From: Oscillospiraceae bacterium
Lineage (GTDB): Bacteria; Bacillota; Clostridia; Oscillospirales; CAG-272
DNA: 7,602 nucleotides
Reading direction: 5' to 3'
NCBI GenBank assembly: GCA_009779295.1
Contig: WREN01000104.1
Coordinates: 1 to 7,602, forward strand
The notes under the pieces were generated by a model. That model was not told the DNA's origin. It ran no database searches and saw only the letters and a list, made by a program, of their open reading frames with translations. A program made the position numbers and the translations under genes. Below are positions 1 to 6,779 of this stretch, in pieces (positions within the stretch are counted from its first letter, which is position 1; every line of letters starts with the position of its first letter).

Positions 1-21
1 AAGCATAATTAAATATCTCAT
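1..21 (-). CDS. Probable start of the next gene (first 7 codons, rest beyond window)
   Basis: After the terminator, the minus strand carries GAGAGGA 9 nt before an ATG at 21. The seven visible codons read MRYLIML, which would suit the beginning of a signal peptide or membrane protein. TGTCAGAAT at about 48-56 could be an extended -10 element, without a clear -35. Product unknown. The call rests only on the ribosome binding site, spacing and position behind a terminator. Confidence 0.42.
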
Positions 22-82
22 TGTTTTAAGTCCTCTCGTTTTTTTATTCTGACAGCGGAAATTTGAATTTGTTCCAAAAAAT

Positions 83-111
83 AAAGGACGCTTTTTAACG
101 AAGCGTCCTTT
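83..111 (-). terminator. Bidirectional rho-independent terminator
   Basis: An 11-bp perfect stem, AAAGGACGCTT (83-93) with AAGCGTCCTTT (101-111), closes a 7-base loop. It is followed by T-rich sequence on both strands: TTTTT from 109 on the plus strand and ATTTTTT-type sequence below 83 on the minus strand. It lies 64 nt after the stop of the CBM9 gene and probably ends the operon's transcript. The plus-strand T tract means it could also stop transcription coming from the left. Confidence 0.88.
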
Positions 112-113
112 TT

Positions 114-151
114 CGTGTTTTTTATCATTTTACGTGTTGTATCCGTGAGAC
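114..151 (+). repeat. Left arm of imperfect inverted repeat flanking the CBM9-protein gene
   Basis: Begins CGTGTTTTTTATCATTTTAC on the plus strand and is the counterpart of 1094-1131. It lies between the stop of the CBM9 gene and the hairpin terminator. Both arms point inward, so they enclose about 1.02 kb that contains only the CBM9 gene and its start region. Confidence 0.6.
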
Positions 152-175
152 TTAGTGTGATTTTAATATTTATAT

Positions 176-1050
176 TTATACTTTTCTTTTGCTTTTGGTT
201 ACAAAGAATACGCCCGTAGTGATTGTGGCAAACAAAAGACCGAATAAAATGACGGTATTGTCGCCGGTTTGAGGAGCTACCGTGGGCGGCGCAGTAGTAG
301 TTACTTCCGGAGCCGCGGGTTCTTCTTCAATTTCAATTTCGGGTTCCGGTAATACGACCGGGCCGCCGGTTTTGAAGCCGCCAATAAGCGAGTTATAACT
401 ATCGCCGATACCGAAAGCGTCAAAGTTGGATCCGTCGTGAATGTCGTCGATCTGGAATTGGAATGAAAATTCTGCGCCTGCTGAAAGCGGAGCTGTAAGA
501 GGGATAGCACATTCAACTATGTAATAACCGCTGCCCTGTGTACCGGCACCTTTGAAACCGGTTACCGGTTCCTGATAGCTGCTGAATCTCTGTGCGTCGC
601 CTGCAGCATAGAACAAATGATGATCCATACCTGCAGCATATTCGGCCATATTAGGACCAGATATTCTGATTTCAAACGCGTCGTTCATGTGAGGATGCGC
701 GTCGGTTGTTAAATAATCACGGTCGCATTGGAAAGGGGTGGCATCATATACTTTTGCTGCTACATAAATGTAGCTGTCATCGTAAAGTATATAGATTTCA
801 GCTGAGTTTGTAGAATTTCCGTCGCCGTATGTTCCGGTTCCGGTTGATCCGTCGGCTTTAACTGTTACGAAAGCACCTTGCAGGTATATATCATCGATTA
901 TACCGTCGAGTACCGGTGTGCCTTTAAGAATAGTTTTGCTTGGGTAAGTCGAGACAGAACCTCCATAAACTGCTATGCTAAACATTGTTAAAGTTATTGT
1001 CAAAACAAGCAAAATCGCTGCGGGGGGGGTATTTTATTCCTTTTATACAT
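176..1050 (-). CDS. Cell-surface CBM9-like carbohydrate-binding protein with PQTGD/TM tail (frameshifted in C8 tract)
   Basis: The long frame (178-1012, stop codon 176-178) encodes 278 residues from a TTG at 1012, but that start lacks a ribosome binding site and a charged signal-peptide head. The ATG at 1050 has AAGGAAGG 7 nt upstream and encodes MYKRNKI before the C8 tract. One added C would give a 291-residue protein with a normal signal peptide: MYKRNKI, then a hydrophobic core and an AVYGG-type cleavage region. Numbering from the TTG, residues about 22-220 resemble a family 9 carbohydrate-binding/DOMON-like beta-sandwich: PVLDGIIDDIY, then AEIYILYDDSYIYVAAKVYD, NDAFEIRI and a late YYIVECAIPL strand. 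A Glu/Pro/Thr-rich spacer (221-246) leads to PQTGD (247-251), a membrane segment (253-271) and a KSKRKV tail, a sortase-type anchor lacking the usual Leu (APQTG for LPxTG). There is no catalytic domain, so the protein probably binds glycan at the cell wall. In the sequence as given, translation from the ATG would abort. Confidence 0.78.
1022..1029 (-). repeat. Homopolymer C8 tract inside the signal-peptide coding region
   Basis: Eight G on the plus strand, read as eight C in the coding direction, lie between the well-placed ATG at 1050 and the long reading frame that ends at 176. With eight C the ATG frame ends after 16 codons at a TGA (1000-1002). Nine C, or six, would join the ATG to the long frame. 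This is either a slippage switch or a sequencing/assembly error. Confidence 0.85.
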
Positions 1051-1057
1051 GATATTA

Positions 1058-1065
1058 CCTTCCTT
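1058..1065 (-). promoter_or_regulatory. Shine-Dalgarno site that fixes the CBM9-protein start at ATG 1050
   Basis: AAGGAAGG on the minus strand, 7 nt before the ATG at 1050, is the best placed ribosome binding site in the region. It supports the ATG as the true start and therefore the frameshift reading. A GATAAT hexamer at 1079-1084 could be a -10 element, but no acceptable -35 element is seen at the right distance. Confidence 0.75.
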
Positions 1066-1093
1066 AATAATAATTTCGATTATCTATAAATTT

Positions 1094-1131
1094 TGTCATG
1101 GATGCGGCACAGTAAAATGATTTAAAACACG
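1094..1131 (-). repeat. Right arm of imperfect inverted repeat flanking the CBM9-protein gene
   Basis: Read on the minus strand from 1131, this begins CGTGTTTTAAATCATTTTAC. It matches the plus-strand sequence at 114-133 in 18 of 20 positions. After a one-base gap the match continues at about 13 of 18, with most differences C/T or A/G transitions. It lies between the upstream enzyme gene and the CBM9 gene, upstream of the ribosome binding site. Confidence 0.6.
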
Positions 1132-1153
1132 TGAGGGAAAGCATTTAAATTAT

Positions 1154-3205
1154 TCAGGTCTCTATAATTATCATCTCAAACAATTCTAACTTTTTAATCT
1201 TAAACGTTATCCAATTTTTATAAACTGAGTATTTAACTTTGCGGCCGTTCGCTTTGAATACTTTTTGTACGGTAACATCTTTATCCAAATTGAATTTAAC
1301 GGTGATATTATACACAGGCAACGCGGGAATATTTTCCATTTGATGATTCAAAATACCCACGCAGTAAGAGGATTCGCGTTTATATATCGTATAATCAATG
1401 CAATCGGGAGCCGTAATTTTAACGCGCGGTTTTGAGTGTAGCGATTTAATCAAATTCGTGAACAGTTTCAAGTTATCGCGCTGTGGACTGTCCTCTATTA
1501 CGCCGGATGAATAAATAACTTCGCCTTTGCCGAATTTATTTTTAATGATCGAAGGCGAATCCGTATCCGTCCACGGAGGATTGCTCAAAGCGGTAATAAA
1601 ATCAGTCATGTTATCGGCGTTGGAATACGGGAGTTTAACTTTCGCGATAACTTCCGTTCCTTCACGGGGCGTTATCTTGTGCTGTGTGCTGTTTAACATA
1701 TGCGGATATTTTTCCGTATAGTTATCGAAGATTTTCTTATTCTCATTGACAGGCACGATATAAGTCGGGAACATCTCGTGCGAACCGTTATAATCCGCGC
1801 CGATAACGTCCGCGAGCATAAAGTTATCCATCAGTACGCCGTCGTTGCGTAACAGAGAAGTCATACCGCTGATATAAATCTTGCCGCCGTTATTAACATA
1901 CTCGCGTATCGCGGCAACTTCCTCTTCGTTCAGCATCGGCAGGTCCGGCAAAATTATTACTTTATAGTTTTGCAGTTCACCTATATTTTTCCTTGTCAGG
2001 ATGTCATAATCGATATGCTCGCGGCTCAATGCGCGGTTTATCTGATGTAACCTCGTACTAAGCGCCGGATGTCCGATATACGGCGTATTATTGTTGCTGA
2101 CATTAATAAACGAATCAAAATTCATATATACCGCAACATCGCGCAATGCTATACCTTCATAATCAACATATTTTGTGAACGGCTCGACATAATCCTTCAA
2201 AACGGAAATGCGTTTGTAAAAATCTGCGTTCATTCCGCCGTCGGGGTCAATAGCGTCAATGAACAGGAAACTTCCGCCGTACAACAGCGCGGCACACGCC
2301 TGCGCGGTCAATTCTTCAATCGGCTTAAATAACGTGTGGTACGAAAGGTCGGCGCAGCGCGTAGCCATATATTCAAACGGCAGGTTCGGCGATAATTTAT
2401 ACAGCATACGGCTTATGACATTACACCCGTCGCGCTGAGTATAAAAATCTCCGGCGCAGCAGTCGGTTATCGCGTAGTAGTTTTGATCAAGCCCGATATA
2501 CGGTCCGGATAATATCGGCGCGCATTGCAGTTCCACAAGTATACCCGGTCTCGCCGTTTTCGCAGTATTCACTATATCGCGCGCATAACTCGTTATGCTG
2601 TCTTCTCTGAAACGGACTAATTCAACCCAAACGGGATCATACCAATTGACTTTATCCGGCATTTCGTGACCCGTTTTCTCAAAGAATTGTTCACGGCAAA
2701 ACGGACAATCACACATTTTCGGAGTCCAATAACCGATCATATCCACCCATAAGCCGTCGATTTCATATTTAGAACACATTTCGCGGACGATGTCCAAAAA
2801 GAATTTACGGTAAGGAGTATTTATGCAGCAGTTTAAATATCTCCCGTGTTTGCCGTTCGGCTGTCCGTCATGCGATACCAGCCATTCAGGATGGATCTTA
2901 CCTATAGCGGTCGCAAGGCTGTTTAAATATCCGACGACATTTATACCGCGTTTGCGGCACGCTTCAACGGCGGAACCGTAAACGTCGCGCTTCTCCGCTT
3001 CGCTGTGCCTGATGCCGTACTCGGTCGGATAAAGGCATAGTCCCAAACAGTTTGACGCGTATATAAATGCCGTATCGACTCCGGCCGCTTTCATATTTTC
3101 GGCGTATGCTTCACCGTCAAAATTAACGAGCATATCGTCGCCGCTCGGAATGTGCATGTCTACGAGGTTACGTATAAAACTTGATTTATACCAATTCTTT
3201 TCCAT
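1154..3205 (-). CDS. GHL6-like glycoside hydrolase-type protein with beta-galactosidase-trimerisation-like domain (copy B)
   Basis: Protein of 683 residues, co-linear with copy A at 4722-6770, and also without a signal peptide. The ATG at 3205 is preceded by AAGGGGTGG with an 11-nt spacer, inside the end of the binding-protein gene. The GHL6-type barrel (about 1-340) shows RNLVDMHI, AGVDTAFIYA, the H-x-E-x-x-KRD segment, HPEW at 105-108, CC-NT-Y at 126-132, DGLWVDM with Asp155 as candidate nucleophile, and the CDCPFC cluster (Cys165, 167, 170). Shared acidic residues are Asp253, Glu278 and Asp317/Asp320. Residues about 352-575 form the trimerisation-like domain (VIILPDLPML, REYVNNGGKIYISG, LADVIGADYNG), then NKFGKGEVIYSSG and a beta-rich C-terminal domain. 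By eye it matches copy A at about 40% over the first 110 residues and less in the C-terminal part, so the two may act on different linkages. Whether it cleaves glycosidic bonds is inferred from the fold only. Confidence 0.85.
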   Translation of the reverse strand: MEKNWYKSSFIRNLVDMHIPSGDDMLVNFDGEAYAENMKAAGVDTAFIYASNCLGLCLYPTEYGIRHSEAEKRDVYGSAVEACRKRGINVVGYLNSLATAIGKIHPEWLVSHDGQPNGKHGRYLNCCINTPYRKFFLDIVREMCSKYEIDGLWVDMIGYWTPKMCDCPFCREQFFEKTGHEMPDKVNWYDPVWVELVRFREDSITSYARDIVNTAKTARPGILVELQCAPILSGPYIGLDQNYYAITDCCAGDFYTQRDGCNVISRMLYKLSPNLPFEYMATRCADLSYHTLFKPIEELTAQACAALLYGGSFLFIDAIDPDGGMNADFYKRISVLKDYVEPFTKYVDYEGIALRDVAVYMNFDSFINVSNNNTPYIGHPALSTRLHQINRALSREHIDYDILTRKNIGELQNYKVIILPDLPMLNEEEVAAIREYVNNGGKIYISGMTSLLRNDGVLMDNFMLADVIGADYNGSHEMFPTYIVPVNENKKIFDNYTEKYPHMLNSTQHKITPREGTEVIAKVKLPYSNADNMTDFITALSNPPWTDTDSPSIIKNKFGKGEVIYSSGVIEDSPQRDNLKLFTNLIKSLHSKPRVKITAPDCIDYTIYKRESSYCVGILNHQMENIPALPVYNITVKFNLDKDVTVQKVFKANGRKVKYSVYKNWITFKIKKLELFEMIIIET

Positions 3206-3211
3206 AAATTT

Positions 3212-4034
3212 CTATTCCACCCCTTCAAAATATTCGAGAACGCTGTTGTAATGCTTTAATACTGCCTGTTCATTGGACGCGTAATATGTTTCAAAACCGG
3301 TTTTCCCGTCTCTGAGTATACGTTCAAAAGCGAAGGACATGCCTTTCCAGCAATCGTAAATATAGCCGAAATCAAATACGCGCCCTTCCATAATCATATC
3401 GATCATGGCAATTGATTCCTCGTCGCGCGCACCTTTAACTTTCAACGCTACATCGTAATATTTCGGCATAACGCCCTTCCAACTCTCGGCGCACAGCGCT
3501 TCAGTTACTACGCCGATTTTTTCAGAATCCGATACGGTTTTTGGAACCGCGAGAATTCCGTGGAATCCGTCGGACATCGTAAGGTATCTTTCCTGCGCTT
3601 CGTCCCATTTCGGATACGGAATGATTCCGTATTCGTTCGTAACGTTGCGGAAATCTGCAACGGACATCATCAGATAGCCGTTAGCAAACATAACTGTTTC
3701 ATCCCTGAACAAATCCCGCGACAGCCCTTGATAGTTATTCCATTCGCCTTTATAATTGTTGTCTACAAACGAGCCTTGATTTTGATAGCAAATAGCGCGG
3801 ATTTTCTCAACGATACTTTCAATTTTATCCGTTTTTATTACCAATGTAGGGATTCCGTCGCCGTCTTTTCTCATAACGGGATTGTCAAACGCCCATAAAT
3901 ATGCGTTTAAATTACTGCTCGGGTCGGTTGAAAATCCGTAATAATCCTTTATATCTTTGACGCCGTCGCCGTTGAGGTCCTGATAGACGTCTTTTGTAAG
4001 CTCTGACAGCTTGTCGATCGTCCATTTCCCGGCG
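3212..4034. repeat. Direct repeat copy 1 (3' part of the duplicated binding-protein gene)
   Basis: This stretch aligns without net insertion or deletion to 6780-7602, at a constant offset of 3568 nt. It includes a 41-nt exact match (3987-4027 against 7555-7595) and another exact run of about 39 nt around the codons for NAYLWAFDNPVM, while other parts carry many synonymous differences. The repeat probably continues upstream of 4034, but the other copy is cut by the window edge. Confidence 0.9.
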
Positions 4035-4696
4035 TTTACGATTTCGTATACGTCTGTTATGCCGTAGTTTTCCGCGACCACTTTGTCGTAATAAACGCAA
4101 TAAGTTGCGTACATGGCCGACAATGAAAAGTCGCCGATCGCGATATACGCTTTGCCGCAGTATGTCAAATCATCAACCGTACTCCTTGCCCACCACGGCT
4201 GAGCGAAGTTAACGTAAGGCAGTAGATACCAGTCAAGCATCATATCTTTCATAACGAGTTCGCTTGTAGCGACAGCCTGACCCAACATCAAATCAAACGC
4301 ATCGTCGCCGGCGAGTACATTTTTCGAAACAAAAGCGTTATTTTCAGTATAAATGCCGTCGATCGCGCTGATTACAACGTTGAACCTTTCCTCAACCGCA
4401 CGATTGCGCGCGTAAACCGCGTCGAGAATGACGTCGCCCATTTCGGTTTCGATATAAACGTCGTCTAACATTCTCGTCTGCGTAACGATCGCGAAACGGT
4501 CGCCGCCGAAATCCTTATCCGGCAATCCGTCTTTTACAAGCTGACGCGCGGCAAGGCTGTCTAAGTTTTCTGGTTCGTCTGTTAAAACTTCATCAGAATT
4601 TTTATTGGCAATACTACCGGCTTCTTCAGCGGCGGCACACGCGAATAAAGACCCTATCATAATGAGAATAATAAAAATTAATAAAGAACGCTTCAT
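3212..4696 (-). CDS. ABC-type extracellular solute-binding lipoprotein (complete paralogue)
   Basis: Complete 494-residue sugar-binding protein of an ABC importer, outside the membrane and lipid-anchored. The start is taken as the ATG at 4696, which has GGGGGA about 10 nt upstream; a longer frame beginning at TTG 4714 would add six residues overlapping that site. The N-terminus is a lipoprotein signal: MKR, a hydrophobic stretch, then lipobox LFAC with Cys20 as the lipidated residue, followed by a low-complexity Ala/Glu/Ser/Asn linker. The body has the two-lobe pattern of family 1 binding proteins (FDLMLGQ near the first lobe, PWWARS, then GKWTIDKL). Residues 240-251 form an EF-hand-like loop, DLNGDG then KD-x-KD, with Asp/Asn at positions 1, 3, 5, 9 and 12, a likely calcium site. 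The last 207 residues are about 83% identical to the partial binding protein at 6780-7602. Its stop is 6 nt before the next enzyme gene, so the two are co-translated. No permease or ATPase gene is in the window; the ligand is unknown, probably an oligosaccharide. Confidence 0.93.
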   Translation of the reverse strand: MKRSLLIFIILIMIGSLFACAAAEEAGSIANKNSDEVLTDEPENLDSLAARQLVKDGLPDKDFGGDRFAIVTQTRMLDDVYIETEMGDVILDAVYARNRAVEERFNVVISAIDGIYTENNAFVSKNVLAGDDAFDLMLGQAVATSELVMKDMMLDWYLLPYVNFAQPWWARSTVDDLTYCGKAYIAIGDFSLSAMYATYCVYYDKVVAENYGITDVYEIVNAGKWTIDKLSELTKDVYQDLNGDGVKDIKDYYGFSTDPSSNLNAYLWAFDNPVMRKDGDGIPTLVIKTDKIESIVEKIRAICYQNQGSFVDNNYKGEWNNYQGLSRDLFRDETVMFANGYLMMSVADFRNVTNEYGIIPYPKWDEAQERYLTMSDGFHGILAVPKTVSDSEKIGVVTEALCAESWKGVMPKYYDVALKVKGARDEESIAMIDMIMEGRVFDFGYIYDCWKGMSFAFERILRDGKTGFETYYASNEQAVLKHYNSVLEYFEGVE

Positions 4697-4698
4697 AT

Positions 4699-4721
4699 AA
4701 TTTAAATCCCCCAATTTAAAT
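4699..4721 (-). promoter_or_regulatory. Shine-Dalgarno GGGGG in the loop of an A/T-only inverted repeat, before the binding-protein gene at 4696
   Basis: Two copies of AATTTAAAT (4699-4707 and 4713-4721) flank CCCCC on the plus strand. In the mRNA this reads ATTTAAAT-TGGGGG-ATTTAAAT-TAT-AUG, so the G-rich ribosome binding site would sit in the six-base loop of an 8-bp A-U hairpin, 10 nt before the ATG. The site decides the start: the in-frame TTG at 4714 overlaps the GGGGG itself and cannot use it. Confidence 0.6.
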
Positions 4722-6770
4722 TTATTTTAATTTTATTTGCAGGGTGTTATATAACAATACTTCGCTGACCTGCGTTTTTAAATATCTGTCACAAATTTCA
4801 AATCCGATCTCTTTACCTAACCCGACATCCAAAACCGATTCAACTTCTTTATCACCGACAAACAGTTTAACATTTATATTATACACAGGAGTCGGAGGAA
4901 TAGAAGCAAGGAAATAATTGAAATTCACGCTCATTTTTTTGCCGTTTCTGAATACCTGCGCTTCAATTTGCCAAGGCGTGTCGGTTATAATAAGCGGCTT
5001 TGTATTGGTCATACCCATTATCAAAGAAGTAAACGCATTTTGAACGTACATATTATTGATCGATTCAATCGCTCCGCAGGAATATATACAGCATCCTTTG
5101 CCGTAACGGTTTTTTATAATCGCCGGTTTATCGGTTGGCGGTGCGGGAGGATCGGTTATCGCGGAAGAGAACATGTGTATGTCTTTGTATTTATACCAGC
5201 AATTTGAAGTAACGGCCATAACTTCCGCATTACCGTTAAGTTTTACTTTCGTAAACGTTCCGTCGACAGTTATAGGATATTTACCGCTGAAATCACCGAA
5301 TACTTCTTCATATTGCGGAAGCGGCGCGATGTAATTGAAGTTATCATCTTCCGTTCCGAGGTAATCAACGCCGAATATATCCGCAAGTTTGAATTTGCCG
5401 TCCATCACCGAAGTCTGTCCGCTGACGTACAAACATCCGCCGTTTTTAACATATTCGCGTAACATATCAGCTTCTTCATCGGTAATATACGGAACTCCGC
5501 ATAATGCCACGACTTTCATTTTGTTCAGTTTTTCCGGTTTTGAAAAATCCATAACGTCAAACGCGATATTATTACGGACAAACGCTTCAGTCGCTTTGTA
5601 GGTGTTTTCAAGACATTGGTAAGGCGGACCGCTGTAGATATTCGCGGGTTTGCCGTTAGAGTTTAAATTATACAGCGCGGATTGCGAAATAATTAATCCT
5701 ACGTCGGCTAATAATTCGGCTTCTATGTCAACATACTTCTCGAATTTTTTGCCTTCGGCGAATATTCTTCCCATCTTCGTGTAAACGCGCTCGTCGATTG
5801 TGCCGACAGGGTCGATTGCGTCAATAAACGTAAACGCCGCGTTTGAAGCCATAGAAGAGTACCATTGCGAAGCTAATACGAAATCGGGCTTAATCAAAAC
5901 GTGTTCAGACAATCTGTCGCAACGAGCAGTCATATATTCGATCGGTTTGTTAGGCGTGATATTCGCCATATATTTTATTATCGTAGATTGAGAAACCCCA
6001 AAATCATAATCTCCCGCGAGATAATCGCTGCATTGGAAATATTCTTTCGAATCGCCGCTGAGCCATCCCATAGGCCAAGACGCGGTTTGCTGCGTGATAG
6101 TAAGGTTCGGGTCTTTGCGCTTTACGATTAGATTCAATTCATAAGCCATTTCAGTCGCCCATATTTCACGCTTGTGTACGAACAGTTTGAAAACTTCGTC
6201 GTCCCAGTTAATGACCGTTGGAATTTCATTCCCCGTTTCTTCGAGGAAACGTTTTTTACATCCTTCACAGTAGCAGACATTATGTATCCAGCCGAACATA
6301 TCAATCCAGTACCCAACACATTCATACCCGTAAACGAGGTCTGTGAACAATTTCATTACATAATCGAAATAACCCGTGTTAGGGCAGCAAGTACCGTACC
6401 GATGTCCAAAATCCACAAGATATCCTCGACCTTCCGCATCGACCATACGCCAATCGGGGTGGTTGTCATACGCCCATCTCGACCACATGTTCAAATACAG
6501 GATGACGTCGATCCCCTTTGCCTTCACCGCATCGACGGTTTCACCGACGATATCGCGTCCGGCGAGCGAGTTATGGACGTGACCGTTTTCCGTTTTAAAA
6601 TAGTTAATGCCAAGACATGAACCCGCGTAGATAATAGAAGTGTCTACACCCGCCAAGCTCATCGCTTCCGCGTATTTCTGCGGATCGAATTCGCTCATGA
6701 AAGCAGGATTTATATCATTAATGTGCATATCGATAAGGTTGCGTTTTAATGATTTTTTATACCATAACAT
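4722..6770 (-). CDS. GHL6-like glycoside hydrolase-type protein with beta-galactosidase-trimerisation-like domain (copy A)
   Basis: Protein of 682 residues with no signal peptide or membrane segment, so probably cytoplasmic. Residues about 1-340 read as a TIM-barrel of the hypothetical glycosyl hydrolase 6 type (GHL6, related to GH29/GH42-like barrels): RNLIDMHI near the start, AGVDT-IIYA, the HPDW motif at 104-107, CC-NT-Y at 128-134, GYWIDM with Asp157 at the place of a strand-4 nucleophile, then a C-x-C-x-x-C cluster (Cys166, 168, 171). Other acidic residues shared with copy B are Asp254 (AGD), Glu278 (P-x-EYM) and Asp317/Asp320 (FIDAIDP). Residues about 352-575 resemble the glutamine-amidotransferase-like trimerisation domain of GH42 beta-galactosidases (EEADMLREYVKNGG, LADIFGVDYLG), followed by NRYGKG-x-x-IYS and a small beta-rich tail. 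It sits between two solute-binding protein genes, which fits intracellular breakdown of an imported glycan. The reaction and substrate are not known from the sequence. Confidence 0.85.
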   Translation of the reverse strand: MLWYKKSLKRNLIDMHINDINPAFMSEFDPQKYAEAMSLAGVDTSIIYAGSCLGINYFKTENGHVHNSLAGRDIVGETVDAVKAKGIDVILYLNMWSRWAYDNHPDWRMVDAEGRGYLVDFGHRYGTCCPNTGYFDYVMKLFTDLVYGYECVGYWIDMFGWIHNVCYCEGCKKRFLEETGNEIPTVINWDDEVFKLFVHKREIWATEMAYELNLIVKRKDPNLTITQQTASWPMGWLSGDSKEYFQCSDYLAGDYDFGVSQSTIIKYMANITPNKPIEYMTARCDRLSEHVLIKPDFVLASQWYSSMASNAAFTFIDAIDPVGTIDERVYTKMGRIFAEGKKFEKYVDIEAELLADVGLIISQSALYNLNSNGKPANIYSGPPYQCLENTYKATEAFVRNNIAFDVMDFSKPEKLNKMKVVALCGVPYITDEEADMLREYVKNGGCLYVSGQTSVMDGKFKLADIFGVDYLGTEDDNFNYIAPLPQYEEVFGDFSGKYPITVDGTFTKVKLNGNAEVMAVTSNCWYKYKDIHMFSSAITDPPAPPTDKPAIIKNRYGKGCCIYSCGAIESINNMYVQNAFTSLIMGMTNTKPLIITDTPWQIEAQVFRNGKKMSVNFNYFLASIPPTPVYNINVKLFVGDKEVESVLDVGLGKEIGFEICDRYLKTQVSEVLLYNTLQIKLK

Positions 6771-6779
6771 ATTTATTTA

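Noticed and set aside
2..52. Possible tail of a convergent plus-strand gene (hydrophobic frame ending in TGA at 50-52)
   Set aside because: Only 16 codons are visible and the opposite strand carries a better signal: GAGAGGA followed after 9 nt by ATG. The T tract of the terminator on the plus strand keeps the idea possible but unsupported.
1012..1014. TTG at 1012 as the start of the CBM9 protein
   Set aside because: No ribosome binding site at the right distance and no positively charged head on the signal peptide. The ATG at 1050 has both, at the cost of a frameshift in the C8 tract.
1066..1131. A sigma-A promoter for the CBM9 gene (ATGACA at 1094-1099 or GATAAT at 1079-1084)
   Set aside because: ATGACA has no -10 element at 16-18 nt that leaves room for a transcript start ahead of the ribosome binding site, and GATAAT has no fitting -35. 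A promoter here is plausible by position but not shown by the sequence.
1128..1133. CACGTG palindrome at the outer end of the right repeat arm as a regulator site
   Set aside because: Six bases are too short to be meaningful alone, and the palindrome is only partly present in the left arm.
3560..3898. Plus-strand open frame of 112 codons opposite the second binding protein
   Set aside because: Antisense to a strongly conserved coding region that has a clear paralogue; composition is that of a shadow frame.
4712..4714. TTG at 4714 as the start of the second binding protein
   Set aside because: It overlaps the GGGGG ribosome binding site that serves the ATG at 4696, and the MKR-hydrophobic-lipobox pattern begins at that ATG.
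6174..6620. Plus-strand open frame of 148 codons opposite enzyme copy A
   Set aside because: It lies entirely antisense to a well-supported gene, shows no recognisable domain, and reads as a shadow of the codon pattern on the other strand.
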